A stretch of 64,000 nt of DNA from DASQYE01 sp036389675 (GCA_036389675.1 DASVWI010000032.1:49183-113182), one strand, 5' to 3'; positions 1 to 9,272 are shown, numbered from the stretch's first letter. The notes: generated by a model not told the origin, from the letters alone. Translations and numbers: made by a program.

Positions 1-202
1 TGGCCCGGTCTTGTTTCGCCCGTTTCACTCGCTTCTCAGCCGTCTCCTCTTCACGCCCGCTCATAGTATCACGAACCCTGAAGAGACCAACATGACTTCA
101 CGCGAAAACATGCCTGTACGAGAGCTATGCTATTATTCCGCTTCCGGGCCTTCCGTGGAGACGGGCGCGGATCGGTCGGGCTTCACAAGAATCAAAACAG
201 AG

Positions 203-1096
203 ATGAGCGAGCCAGTTGTAGTGAGCGCCACTGAGCAAGCCACAGCGGCAGCAGCGGTAGAGGAGGACGCGACGCGCGCCCATCAGACGGGTTCTGCCCC
301 GGGCGTGCGCGGCACGAGTGCGGGTCGCATCCTGACCATTGCGCGCAATGCTTTCCGTGAAGCCGTGCGTGATCGCGTGCTTTATAATCTGGTGCTGTTC
401 GTGCTGGGCCTCACCGTGGTGTCCATCTTCGTCGGCGAATTGTCGGCGGGACAGGAGCCGAAGATCATCGTCGATCTGGGCCTGAGCGCGATGCTGCTGT
501 TCGGCACGTTCATCGCCATCTTCGTCGGCGTCGGCCTCGTCTATAAAGAGATCGAGCGGCGCACGGTCTACAGCATCTTTTCCAAGCCGGTCGGGCGCGG
601 TGAATTCTTAGTCGGTAAATACCTGGGGCTCTGCCTGACGCTCGGCCTAAACGTCGCCGTCATGGGGCTGGGAGTGACGCTCGCTCTCATCTACGTGCGC
701 GGCGGCTGGAATCCGCTGGCGCTGACGATCTGGCCTGCGGTGCTGCTGATCTTCATGGAGCTGATGATTTTGACGGCGGTGTCGCTCCTCTTCTCATCGT
801 TTTCGACGCCTTCGCTCTCGGCGCTGTTGACCTTCTTCGTCTTCATCATCGGACATTTCAGCGCAGACCTGCGCGGCCTTGCCGCTTCGATGGGCACAAC
901 GAGCGCGCGCTTGCTTTTCGGCGCGCTCTATTACCTGCTGCCGAATCTCTCGCACTATAGTTTCATTACGCCAGCCGCGTACGGACAGACGCCGACGTGG
1001 GTGCACATCCTCGGCGCGTTCGCCTACGCACTCATCTACAGCGCGGTGCTGCTCGCAGCCGCGACCCTCATCTTCAACCGCCGCAACTTCAAGTGA
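203..1096 (+). CDS. ABC-2 type transporter permease
   Basis: Membrane subunit of an ABC exporter, 297 aa. About six hydrophobic segments are visible (residues ~61-80, 90-113, 141-165, 176-198, 205-218, 266-290), the layout of NosY-like ABC-2 permeases. The N-terminal amphipathic stretch (RNAFREAVRDRVLYN) before the first membrane segment is typical of the family. The frame is open back to position 11, but I chose ATG 203 because the upstream 64 codons have no family-like sequence. The stop overlaps the next start as TGATG, so the TPR gene is probably translationally coupled. The partner ATPase is at 2129-3067. Substrate unknown. The fold is secure; the start is less so. Confidence 0.85.
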   Translation: MSEPVVVSATEQATAAAAVEEDATRAHQTGSAPGVRGTSAGRILTIARNAFREAVRDRVLYNLVLFVLGLTVVSIFVGELSAGQEPKIIVDLGLSAMLLFGTFIAIFVGVGLVYKEIERRTVYSIFSKPVGRGEFLVGKYLGLCLTLGLNVAVMGLGVTLALIYVRGGWNPLALTIWPAVLLIFMELMILTAVSLLFSSFSTPSLSALLTFFVFIIGHFSADLRGLAASMGTTSARLLFGALYYLLPNLSHYSFITPAAYGQTPTWVHILGAFAYALIYSAVLLAAATLIFNRRNFK

Positions 1097-2040
1097 TGAC
1101 AAAGGACAAAGACACAGGAAGCGGTTCAGCAGCGCTTGGCGGGACAGTGGCGCTCGCGCTGACGATTGTGCTGGGGATGTCGGCCATCTTCGGCCTGAGT
1201 CGCTGGATGGACGCGAATCGTCCTCCGACGAACATGGCGCTCGAAGAGGAGAAGCTGTACATGACGGGCGCTGCGGCTCGCCGTGTCAGTCTGGGCTTTA
1301 ACGGGCTCGTCGCGGATTGGTACTGGATGCGCGCTCTGCAATACGTCGGGCACAAGATCATCAAACACCAGAGCGAGCATGCGGACGTACAACTGGACGA
1401 GCTGGGCTCGCTCGATATGCGCCTTCTCTATCCTCTGCTGGATACGACGACGACGCTCGACCCGCAGTTCATGGCGGCCTACGAGTACGGCGCGGTCGTG
1501 CTGCCGGAGATCAACGTGGACGAGGCCGTCCGACTTTTGCAGAAGGGTATTGCGGCCAACCCCGCGGCGTGGCGGCTCTACCATCATCTGGGCTACATCT
1601 ACTGGCAGCGGGGCGACTACCAGCGGGCGAGCGCCATCTATCAGGAGGGCGCGCGCGTTCCGGGGGCTGCTCCGTGGATGAATATGATGAGCGCGCGGCT
1701 GGAGGCGGAGGGCGGCAGTCGCGCGACCGCGCGAGAGATGTACCGGCGCATGTACGAGCAATCGGACGACGAGCAGATCAGGCAGATGGCCGTCAAGCGT
1801 TTGATGCAGCTCGACTCGTTCGACGAGCGCGAGGTCATACTAAAAGTCCTGAAAGTCTACGCCGAGCGCACGGGACGCTGCGCCTCTTCATGGAGAGACG
1901 TGGCTCTGACCCTGCGCGCCGTCGGGCTCAGGCAAGACGCGACGGGCGCTCCGCTCGACCCGTCTGATACGCCTTACGTGCTCGTCAATCAGGGTTGCGA
2001 CGTTGATCTGAGCGGGCATTCTCAAGTCCCATACAAATGA
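1096..2040 (+). CDS. Membrane-anchored TPR protein of the ABC exporter operon
   Basis: A 314-aa protein with one N-terminal membrane segment (residues ~13-33) and a soluble part containing TPR-like helical pairs (for example WRLYHHLGYIYWQRGDYQRA). It starts at ATG 1096 inside the TGATG overlap with the permease. Its position between permease and ATPase suggests it is an accessory subunit or a scaffold on the membrane, but no specific family is recognised. The stop codon is followed at once by a GGATGAAGGATGAAGG repeat (family B). The last part has a conserved-looking block around residues 255-300 of unknown function. Confidence 0.75.
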   Translation: MTKDKDTGSGSAALGGTVALALTIVLGMSAIFGLSRWMDANRPPTNMALEEEKLYMTGAAARRVSLGFNGLVADWYWMRALQYVGHKIIKHQSEHADVQLDELGSLDMRLLYPLLDTTTTLDPQFMAAYEYGAVVLPEINVDEAVRLLQKGIAANPAAWRLYHHLGYIYWQRGDYQRASAIYQEGARVPGAAPWMNMMSARLEAEGGSRATAREMYRRMYEQSDDEQIRQMAVKRLMQLDSFDEREVILKVLKVYAERTGRCASSWRDVALTLRAVGLRQDATGAPLDPSDTPYVLVNQGCDVDLSGHSQVPYK

Positions 2041-2118
2041 AAGGATGAAGGATGAAGGCGGCAACGATGAAGAAAGATTGTGCTCTTTGACTCGTCGTTG
2101 CACCCGTCATCGTTCATA
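2040..2118. repeat. Family B heptad repeat, degenerate copy
   Basis: Begins at the stop codon of the TPR gene with tandem GGATGAA units and then shows only weak dyad symmetry (GCAACGATGAA against GACTCGTCGTTGC). It resembles the complete copies at 20543-20633, 39261-39342 and 46797-46873. It fills nearly the whole gap before the ABC ATPase gene. Confidence 0.5.
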
Positions 2119-2128
2119 GTTGACGAAT

Positions 2129-3067
2129 ATGGCTGCGGTTGTGGAGATAGAAAATCTGACGAAGGACTACGAGGTGGGCTTTCTGCGTAAGCGCAAGGTG
2201 AGAGCGCTCGACGGGTTGTCGCTCACGGTCGAGGGCGGCGAAATCTTCGGCTTTCTGGGCGCGAACGGCGCGGGCAAGACGACGACGCTCAAGCTCCTGA
2301 TGCGGCTCATCTATCCGACGGGCGGGCGGGCACGCATACTTGAGCGCGACATCAGCGATACGGGGATGCACGCGCGCATAGGCTACCTGCCCGAAAACCC
2401 CTACTTCTATGACTACCTCACGGCGCGCGAGTTTCTGGAATACTGCGCGGAGCTTTTCGGCTACGGACGAAGCGAGCGGCAGAAGCGGACGCGGGAGCTG
2501 CTGGCGCGCGTTCATCTGGACGAGAAGAGCTGGGACAAACAGTTGCGCAAGTTCTCCAAGGGCATGTTGCAGCGCGTCGGCCTCGCGCAGGCGCTCGTCA
2601 ACGATCCCTCGATAGTTTTTCTGGACGAGCCGATGAGCGGCCTCGACCCCATCGGTCGCCGTCAGGTGCGCGACCTCATCGCCGCGCTCCGCACGGAAGG
2701 CAAGACGGTCTTTATGTGCTCGCATATCCTGTCCGACATAGAAGTGCTGTGCGACCGCGTCGCCATCATGCGGCGCGGGCGATTGGCCCACACCGGGCGA
2801 CTGGAAGAGCTGCGCGAGCACGCGGGCGAAGCCCCGCGCATAGAGATTGTCGCCGCCGGAGCGGACGCCGACGTGATCGCGAGCCATCTTCCACCGACGG
2901 CAAGCTCGCCGCAGGTCAGCCGGACGGCGGGCGGCGCGCGCATCGAAGTCGCCGACGAGCGCGACGTGGACGGCGTGCTCGCGGCCCTTCGCAAAGCGGG
3001 CGCAAGGCTCGTCTCCGTCCAACCCCTCAAGCAATCGCTCGAAGAGCTGTTCATGCGCGAGAACTAA
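2129..3067 (+). CDS. ABC transporter ATP-binding protein
   Basis: Nucleotide-binding subunit of the exporter whose permease is at 203-1096; 312 aa. Visible motifs are Walker A (GANGAGKTT, ~44-52), an ABC signature of the form FSKGMLQR in place of LSGGQ, Walker B with D-loop (FLDEPMSGLDP) and the switch histidine (CSHIL). The FSKGM signature is common in the NatA/NosF-type exporter ATPases that pair with ABC-2 permeases. After the ~220-residue ATPase there is a C-terminal domain ending in SVQPLKQSLEELFM, also typical of these. ATG 2129 is chosen; an in-frame TTG at 2120 is an alternative. No clear ribosome-binding site is seen. Confidence 0.9.
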   Translation: MAAVVEIENLTKDYEVGFLRKRKVRALDGLSLTVEGGEIFGFLGANGAGKTTTLKLLMRLIYPTGGRARILERDISDTGMHARIGYLPENPYFYDYLTAREFLEYCAELFGYGRSERQKRTRELLARVHLDEKSWDKQLRKFSKGMLQRVGLAQALVNDPSIVFLDEPMSGLDPIGRRQVRDLIAALRTEGKTVFMCSHILSDIEVLCDRVAIMRRGRLAHTGRLEELREHAGEAPRIEIVAAGADADVIASHLPPTASSPQVSRTAGGARIEVADERDVDGVLAALRKAGARLVSVQPLKQSLEELFMREN

Positions 3068-3080
3068 AGGCGAAGTGCGA

Positions 3081-3785
3081 ATGTCAAGGCGGGTGAAAAG
3101 AGTTGCGGTCGCGTTGGTCGTGTTGTCTACGCTCTGGCTGTCGGGCGTCCGTTTCCCTTTGCTTACAGTGTCGGCGACGCCTTCTATCAGAGCGCAGCCG
3201 CAGGGTGAGGTGGGCGAGCTGATCAAGCGCATTGAGACGCGCTATGGACGCATGCGTGGGCTCGCGGCGGATTTCGAGCAGACGTATAGCGGGCCGGGCG
3301 TGCGTGCCCGACGCGAAAGCGGCAGGCTGTTTCTGGAACGCCCGCGACGCATGCGCTGGGAGTATGACCCTAAGCCGGGCAAGCTCTTTATCGTCAACGG
3401 GCGCGAGGTCTGGTTCTACGTTCCGGCGGACAGAGAGGCGACGCACGCCGACACCTCGCAGGTCTCGGACGCGCGCTTCCCCTTTCTCTTCCTGCTCGGA
3501 AACACGAACCTGCGCCGCATGTTTCGCTCTATCACACTGATCGAGCAACAGGGCTCGTCCCCCGGCACACGCACCCTGCGCCTGACACCGCGAGTCAACA
3601 TTCCGAGCCTGCGCGAGATTTATCTGGAAGTCCAGACGGACGCGACGATATCTGGAATTAAGATCGTAGATGAAGCGGGCACAACATCGGAGGTCTCTTT
3701 GACGAACGTGCGCGAGAATTTCGTCGCGCCCCCGGAGGCATTCCAGTTTCGTCCGCCGTCGGGAGTCGCCATCAGAAGGTTATAA
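3081..3785 (+). CDS. lolA: Outer-membrane lipoprotein carrier protein LolA
   Basis: Periplasmic chaperone that carries lipoproteins from the LolCDE complex to the outer membrane. It has an N-terminal hydrophobic signal (residues ~6-27) and then a LolA-like start (LIKRIETRYGRMRGLAADFEQTYSG), the FLERPRRMRWEYDPKPGKLFIVNGREVWFYVP strand block split over two strands, and a C-terminal EIYLEVQ strand. Length 234 aa fits the family. ATG 3081 has AAAGG 11 bases upstream; GTG 3075 is possible. It follows the ABC genes by 13 bases and is likely in the same operon, which hints that the exporter handles an envelope substrate (inference). Confidence 0.85.
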   Translation: MSRRVKRVAVALVVLSTLWLSGVRFPLLTVSATPSIRAQPQGEVGELIKRIETRYGRMRGLAADFEQTYSGPGVRARRESGRLFLERPRRMRWEYDPKPGKLFIVNGREVWFYVPADREATHADTSQVSDARFPFLFLLGNTNLRRMFRSITLIEQQGSSPGTRTLRLTPRVNIPSLREIYLEVQTDATISGIKIVDEAGTTSEVSLTNVRENFVAPPEAFQFRPPSGVAIRRL

Positions 3786-3792
3786 GAAAATT

Positions 3793-3853
3793 AAGAGGGA
3801 TGGACAGAGAATGCTTTCAGTTTTTATCCTGACCATCTCTGTCCATCCCTCTT
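3793..3853. repeat. Family A intergenic inverted repeat (copy 1)
   Basis: Perfect 18-bp arms (3793-3810 and 3836-3853, core GGGATGGACAGAGA) around a 25-base loop containing ATGCTTTCAG and TTTTTATCCTGA. It lies between the convergent lolA and citrate-synthase-like genes and could terminate both. Related copies are at 18943-19053, 32577-32668 and 37619-37711. Confidence 0.8.
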
Positions 3854-3870
3854 TGATTCTGCCTGTTGCG

Positions 3871-5472
3871 CTAAGCCTCTTCAGGGCTGAAGGGGTCTTC
3901 GCGAGTCAATCTGTGATGAACTCTCTCGACAAGCTGTGGGATGGTTGAATCCTCGCTCGCGGTGGGGATGATCTGCGGGTCGGGCGCGATGACGGGGCGT
4001 ATCATCTTTTGCTGCAACTGCTCGCGCGCGTCCATCATCCACCCGAAGCCCCTGAAGATATAGGTCAGGAGCGTCCTGTTGCTCTCTTCTATTCCGAGTC
4101 CCTCCTGCACGCACCACGCACCGAAGTCCGTGTTGGCCGTCAGGCGAAGCGGCGCTTCGTGCTCCCTTTGCGGCTTCAGCACTCCCTCGACAAAGGCTAT
4201 GTTGTAGATCTGGCGAGCTATCGCAAGGCGGTTGCGCTGGCGCTCAGAGAGCGTCACCGTGCCTTCGCTGATGGCGGTGAAAAGCGGGTCGATATAGATG
4301 GCCGGGCGCGGGTCTTGTTGCACGGTGTTGCCGCGACCGGCGGCGGCAATCTCAGGGTGTCCGAAGGTCGGCAATCCTCCGCCGAGCACTTTTCCGCGAA
4401 TCGTCTCGCGCCGCTCATCAGCCGATCTGGATTCCAGTTGATGGACGAAAGCTGTCATGTCGTGTATGGCCCCGAAGTGGCGCGCGCCGTCCATAGCCAT
4501 CTGCGATGCCGTGAAAAAATCGGAGACCGAGAGCGTGTGCAGCGTCGCCATGTAGCGGGCCACCATGTTCGAGCCAGCCGAGCCGTGATGAATCTGGATC
4601 GTGCCCATCCTCTCAAGAATCAGGCACTCGCTTTCGTTCGCGTGGCGGCCAAGGATAAGGCTGTAGCAGACCTCAAAAGCGTTTCTGCCGCGCCCTCTCT
4701 CCTCCTCGATGAAACGACGTGCAGATTCTTCAAGCTCCTGCTTGCCCGGCCCTGCTCCTTCCGACAGGGTCTGGTTCATATAGGCGGTGACGGCCCCGAT
4801 GGCGACGTTCTCCATGTGAACCGTGATCATCTCCGTGAGCAGCACGGACGGGTCTCGCTCTTCGTTCAACCCCTCGTCCGCCTGCTTCTCCCTGATCTTG
4901 ACGGCTTTCCTTAAAGTGGAGAAATGCTGGATGGCTATTTCGGGGCCTGAGCCCGGGTAGGCCTGAACGAAATCTGCGATCTGCGAGATGAGCGAAGGCC
5001 CGGATGAACCCGTTCCCGCCGTTCCGAGGCTACTAAAGAATGTCTGATCGATGAGTGCGGCCAGCGTGGCTTCCTCGGTCGAGTCGCCGTCGACGGCTCG
5101 CGGCTCGCGGCCCAGCAGGCCGACGAAGATGACTTCCAGCGGCCCTGCTTTCCCGTTGACGATGTCGGCTTCGGGGACGATGCCGCGAATCGTGAAAGAC
5201 CTGATGTCGAGCGTCACCCGCGTGCCGTTACAATCGACCTGCGTGTGATGCAGGACGGGATTGGCGATGATCGAGGTCGATTGCGGCATGGTGGAGAAGG
5301 ACGAAAGCGCCGTCACGATCTTTTGTTCGCCGAGCTCTTTGGCTCTTTCAATCGCCTGCCCTGTCGGGTTGTATTTGGGGGCCGTCGGCAGCTCCGAGAA
5401 AAGCCTCTCGACTGCGCCTTCCTCCGCACCCTGAGACTCCGTTTTCAGTTTGACCATACTTTCGCCCATCAT
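3871..5472 (-). CDS. Divergent citrate-synthase-superfamily protein
   Basis: 533 aa, longer than usual citrate synthases (~370-440). The C-terminal half follows the citrate synthase order: HHGSAGSN (His296), GARHFGAIHDM (His332, at the place of the catalytic GPLHGGAN His), TFGH (His372) with DPRP at 387-390, NTDF (Asp449, the catalytic Asp position) and IFRGFGWMMDAREQ (473-485). Thus the His/His/Asp set seems kept, but the surrounding motifs are far from consensus, and there is an acidic, Ser/Gly-rich insert near 150-160 and an extra N-terminal segment. Two ATG codons occur in a row; GGGAGAGG lies just upstream. Substrate could be oxaloacetate, another 2-oxoacid, or unknown. Confidence 0.7.
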   Translation of the reverse strand: MMGESMVKLKTESQGAEEGAVERLFSELPTAPKYNPTGQAIERAKELGEQKIVTALSSFSTMPQSTSIIANPVLHHTQVDCNGTRVTLDIRSFTIRGIVPEADIVNGKAGPLEVIFVGLLGREPRAVDGDSTEEATLAALIDQTFFSSLGTAGTGSSGPSLISQIADFVQAYPGSGPEIAIQHFSTLRKAVKIREKQADEGLNEERDPSVLLTEMITVHMENVAIGAVTAYMNQTLSEGAGPGKQELEESARRFIEEERGRGRNAFEVCYSLILGRHANESECLILERMGTIQIHHGSAGSNMVARYMATLHTLSVSDFFTASQMAMDGARHFGAIHDMTAFVHQLESRSADERRETIRGKVLGGGLPTFGHPEIAAAGRGNTVQQDPRPAIYIDPLFTAISEGTVTLSERQRNRLAIARQIYNIAFVEGVLKPQREHEAPLRLTANTDFGAWCVQEGLGIEESNRTLLTYIFRGFGWMMDAREQLQQKMIRPVIAPDPQIIPTASEDSTIPQLVERVHHRLTREDPFSPEEA

Positions 5473-5685
5473 TGCCTCTCCCGTAATGACGAATTAGCAC
5501 ACAAAAAGCTTCTCGAAGGCGCAGCATTATCCCGTGCGACCCGCGCCGGGGACTCACGACGACCGGTTAATTATCTTTAAGAGTATGACAACAACGCGTG
5601 AATTTTACCGCGTGCCGTCGCAATTGCAAAGTAGAGCCGGACTTCAGGCGCGGGAGGGGCGAAATGTGTTGGCGGCCTCTTTCCC

Positions 5686-6201
5686 TTACTTGAATTTTAT
5701 GGCGGCCACTTCCATCTTGATGTTGGCGCGGTCGTCCTGCTTGCTCATGCCTTCGAGCATGATGGGAACTTCCAGGGTCTGGTTCGGATCAAGCTCGGCC
5801 TGACCCGTCCGCCGGCTGGGGATGACGATCATGGTGCGCTCCTTGACGGGCTTGCCCTGTAAGTCAACGACCGCCGCGTAGATTTCCAGCCCGCTGATGG
5901 TGCGTCCCGTAAAGTTGCGCGCCGTGGTGGTGAGGGTCATCACGATGTCGCCGATGGGGCGCGACGCTTCGGTCGCCTCCGGCTTATCGAGCACGATCTT
6001 AGACTTGTACTGCTCGAATTCCGGCGCGCCGGGCCGCAGCGCGCCTTCGAGCCTCTGCGGCCCCGTGCTCGGCCCCATGCCGGGCCGCATCAGCCAGTAG
6101 CCCAGACCCGCGATCAATACCACTGAGACGATACCGACGACTATATAGATTACGCGGCGCGCATCGTCCGGCTCGTCATTCCTTCGTTCGGTCGAAGCCA
6201 T
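5686..6201 (-). CDS. Single-pass membrane protein with periplasmic beta domain
   Basis: 171 aa with a short charged N-terminus, one membrane helix (~17-38) and an exported domain of about 110 residues rich in beta strands (MTLTTTARNFTGRTISGLEIYAAVVDLQGKPVKERTMIV). That domain resembles FxLYD/DUF2393-like beta sandwiches seen in many small Acidobacteriota membrane proteins, but I cannot assign a function. It lies between the citrate-synthase-like gene and the sensor kinase on the same strand, about 135 bases downstream of the kinase stop. Confidence 0.65.
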   Translation of the reverse strand: MASTERRNDEPDDARRVIYIVVGIVSVVLIAGLGYWLMRPGMGPSTGPQRLEGALRPGAPEFEQYKSKIVLDKPEATEASRPIGDIVMTLTTTARNFTGRTISGLEIYAAVVDLQGKPVKERTMIVIPSRRTGQAELDPNQTLEVPIMLEGMSKQDDRANIKMEVAAIKFK

Positions 6202-6335
6202 CTCTTCCAGCTACCTCTTTGATTGTGCGGCCCGCAGACTTTTGCCTGACCGCCGACTCACCGAATCCGACACGAGCGGGCTCGGGAAACTGGTTTTAGA
6301 ACTCCGGCTGAAGACGCTCTGCTTCTCTCTTATCA

Positions 6336-8726
6336 CTAACGCGCGCGCGAGCGCAAGTCCCTGATGTCGGTCGGAGAGGGGACGTTTTTTTCGACGAGCG
6401 AGCCCGTCCCCGTGCGCTGTCGCACCTTCAAAGGCCACACGATGCGGAAACGGCTGCCGGCCTCCGGCTCGCTCACGACCGTAATCTCGCCTTCGAGCAG
6501 CTCGACGATCTTGCGCGTGATCGCGAGGCCCAGTCCCGTCCCGCCGTAGGAGCGTGCGAGGCGGTCGTCGACCTGCCGGAATTCGTCGAAGATGTAGGTC
6601 AGCGCGTCGCTTGAGATGCCTATGCCCGTATCGCTCACTTCCAGAAACCAGCGCTCCTCCTCCAGCAGTCCAGCCGTCACCGTGATTGCGCCGACGGATG
6701 TGAACTTGACCGCGTTGCCGATCAGGTTCGAGAGCACCTGTTCAAGCTTATGCCTGTCCGTCAAGACAGGGCCGAGATCGGAAGACACGTCAACGCTGAC
6801 CCCTATGCGCTTGTCCTCCATCAGGGCGGCGTAATCCTCCACGACCGAGGCGGCGACTTCACGGACGTTGATATTTTCCAGATGGAGCGCGGCCCGCCCT
6901 GCTTCGAGCCGCGAATAGTCGAGCAGATCGTTAACCAGCTCAAGCAGCGAGCGCGCGTTGCGCTCCATACGCATCACGGCCTCGTCCTGCAAGGGGGCGA
7001 GCGGCAACTGCCGGTCACGCTCAAGCAACTGGCAGAGGCCTATGATGACGTTCAGGGGCGTGCGTAGCTCGTGCGAGATGTTGGAGACGAACGCCGACTT
7101 CAAGCGGTCATGCTCGCGCAGGCGATCATAGGCCGCGACCAGCTCGTCGTGCTGCCTGACGTTCTCCGTGATGTCGCGGAAGACGGCGACCGCCCCCTCC
7201 TGCTGTCCGTCTTCGCCCATCAGCGGAGTGGCGCTGATAGCTATCACGCGCTCTTCACCGTCGGGCCGCGTGATCTTCAACTGAACGCCGGAGACCTGTT
7301 CGCGTCTATCGAGGGCACGCATGATGGGCGTCTCTTCGGGCTTCAACTCGCCGCTCTCCATATTACGCAGCGCCATGTCCGTGATGAGGCCCTGCGCGTA
7401 GTCGCGAAAGTCGCTGCGCTTGCGGCCCATGATCTCAGCCGCCGCCGGGTTGATCTTATAGCGCCTGTGGCGATCAATGATGACCACGCCCTCGTTCATC
7501 TGGTTGATGACGCTCTCAAGCTCTGCGGCGCGCGTGCGCTCCGAGGCGAAGGCCGCCGTCGCCAGCTTTTCGGCGCGCACGCGCTTTGAGACTTCCGACA
7601 GCACCAGCAGCAAATCCCCGCGCCCGGCGCTTCTCTCCGTCACGGGCCAGATGGTCACGTCCCAGAAGTTGCCGCCGTCGGCTTCGTCCCTGTCTTTCTC
7701 TGCGCGTGTGCGCGCCACCAGATTGAGCGGCAGGCCGTAGGCGACGAAAGGCTTGCGCGAGCGGCGCACGTCTTCCACGACATCACTGAGGACGGCGAGC
7801 CCGGCAGCCGCCTCGTAGAGCCCGCGCCCCGTAAGCTGCGGCGCATCGCGCCCGACGAAACGCGCAAACGTCGGGTTGACTTTACGCACGATCAGGCTCG
7901 TGTCCAGAAGGGCGACGCCGAGCGGCAGGCCGTTGAGCACCTCTTCGATGAACGCGCCCTGCGTTTGCAGCTCCTTGAACTTGGTTTCGAGCTGCCCCGC
8001 CATGAGATTGAAGTTCTGGGCCAATGCCCCCACTTCGTCCTGCGTCTCGACGGCGACGCGCTCCTGCAAGTGGCCTTCGCCGAAGGTTGAAGCCGAGGAG
8101 GCCAGTTTTCTTAAAGGCTTGGTAAAGCGACCGACGGCCCAGAAGCCGAGCAGTATGGACGCAAAGAGCGTGAAGGCCCACGTTGCCGCCAGTGCTATCC
8201 CGGCCTGTCCGGCGCTGGTGTTCTCCGCCAGCGGAATCCCGACCACGACCGTCCAGCCCGAAGGCTCTACGCGCCCGGCATTGGTCAGGCGCTGTACGCC
8301 GTCGCTCCACTTCAAGCGTTGCACGCCGGATGAAAAAGGGCTCGTCGCCGGAATCGGAGCATCAGCGGAAGGATTACGCAGCAGGCGTCCCTGCCCGTCG
8401 TAAATGACGAAGAGGTCTGCGGCATCGGAGGGCACATTACGCTGCAGGTAGCCGTACAGATTCTTCGCCTCATCGTCGTTGGGCACAGCGACCGCACCAT
8501 CTGCGCGTGTAGACGGATTATGATCGAGCCATGCTTTGAGCGCGCCTGCGGCAGCGTTGGTCTTGATGTGCGCGATGGTGGCCGCCTGATCGTTTAAGTT
8601 GCGGCGGTAGTTGTTCAACTGGTAGAGGCTTAAAACGAGCAGGGGTAGAGAGAGCACGGCAAGCATGACTAAGAGCTTGGTGCGTACGCTACGCAGGACT
8701 GGCGTTGCTCTGCCCGGTCGGATCAT
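6336..8726 (-). CDS. Multi-domain sensor histidine kinase (periplasmic sensor-HAMP-PAS-PAS-HisKA-HATPase)
   Basis: 796 aa. Order: membrane helix ~14-34, periplasmic sensor region to ~175, second helix ~178-205, HAMP, two PAS-like domains, HisKA with HELRTPL near residue 551, then an HATPase with N box (NLIGNAVKFT), G1 (DTGIGI), F (FRQVD) and G2 (GGTGLGLAI). All catalytic boxes are intact, so it should autophosphorylate. I chose ATG 8726, nine bases after the stop of the RsbRD_N gene and preceded by GGAGAG; the open frame runs further to 8780 inside that gene. Likely co-transcribed with 8735-9244 and the response regulator 9273-9662, which may be its partner. Confidence 0.9.
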   Translation of the reverse strand: MIRPGRATPVLRSVRTKLLVMLAVLSLPLLVLSLYQLNNYRRNLNDQAATIAHIKTNAAAGALKAWLDHNPSTRADGAVAVPNDDEAKNLYGYLQRNVPSDAADLFVIYDGQGRLLRNPSADAPIPATSPFSSGVQRLKWSDGVQRLTNAGRVEPSGWTVVVGIPLAENTSAGQAGIALAATWAFTLFASILLGFWAVGRFTKPLRKLASSASTFGEGHLQERVAVETQDEVGALAQNFNLMAGQLETKFKELQTQGAFIEEVLNGLPLGVALLDTSLIVRKVNPTFARFVGRDAPQLTGRGLYEAAAGLAVLSDVVEDVRRSRKPFVAYGLPLNLVARTRAEKDRDEADGGNFWDVTIWPVTERSAGRGDLLLVLSEVSKRVRAEKLATAAFASERTRAAELESVINQMNEGVVIIDRHRRYKINPAAAEIMGRKRSDFRDYAQGLITDMALRNMESGELKPEETPIMRALDRREQVSGVQLKITRPDGEERVIAISATPLMGEDGQQEGAVAVFRDITENVRQHDELVAAYDRLREHDRLKSAFVSNISHELRTPLNVIIGLCQLLERDRQLPLAPLQDEAVMRMERNARSLLELVNDLLDYSRLEAGRAALHLENINVREVAASVVEDYAALMEDKRIGVSVDVSSDLGPVLTDRHKLEQVLSNLIGNAVKFTSVGAITVTAGLLEEERWFLEVSDTGIGISSDALTYIFDEFRQVDDRLARSYGGTGLGLAITRKIVELLEGEITVVSEPEAGSRFRIVWPLKVRQRTGTGSLVEKNVPSPTDIRDLRSRAR

Positions 8727-8734
8727 GATTCTCT

Positions 8735-9244
8735 CTAGCTCTCCGTGAAATCCGTCTTGCGGCGGCGCGGCGGCGGCCACACAGAGGTGCGCGTTTCCAC
8801 AGGTGGCCGCAGCGAGGCGGCGTAAATCACCAGCGATTGCGCCAGCATCTCCTCCATAAAACGGTTCGCCCGCACAAGAGCGTCGCGCAACTCTCTGAGG
8901 TTGCCTTCAACCACACTGAAGCCCTCGCGCCACAGGAAATCTTCGAGCACACGACGCAAAGTCATCAACTCGCGTGCCATTTCGTCGATCAGGATGCCCT
9001 GATGAAAGCGCACCTGTGCGTGGGAGCGCAATCTTCTGGTCGCTTCCGCCGTTTCCACGTCGCTCGGGGCCGTGTCAAGGATATGGCCCAGCTCCTCAAG
9101 CAGTTCCGGCAGATGGTTGACCAGCTGTGCGTAGGAGAGGCGCGCGGGCAGTTCCGTACGGCGGTCTCTGTACAGCTCGTCCATCCAGGCGCTGATGATA
9201 GCCTCTTCGTATTGCCGTATTAATGTGATGAATTGTTCGGGCAT
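8735..9244 (-). CDS. RsbRD N-terminal-domain-like protein
   Basis: 169 aa, all-helical, resembling the N-terminal non-heme-globin-like domain of RsbR/RsbRD stressosome co-antagonists (IRQYEEAIISAWMDELYRDRRTELP..LSYAQLVNHLPELLEELGHIL, followed by RFHQGILIDEMARELMTLRRVL). No STAS domain follows, so it is a stand-alone sensor-type domain. It sits directly upstream of the large histidine kinase, whose start is 9 bases from its stop, suggesting it supplies a signal or a binding partner to that kinase. Function beyond that is inference. Confidence 0.7.
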   Translation of the reverse strand: MPEQFITLIRQYEEAIISAWMDELYRDRRTELPARLSYAQLVNHLPELLEELGHILDTAPSDVETAEATRRLRSHAQVRFHQGILIDEMARELMTLRRVLEDFLWREGFSVVEGNLRELRDALVRANRFMEEMLAQSLVIYAASLRPPVETRTSVWPPPRRRKTDFTES

Positions 9245-9272
9245 GAGAGGAGAGCGGCTGGGCCTTTGCGGC

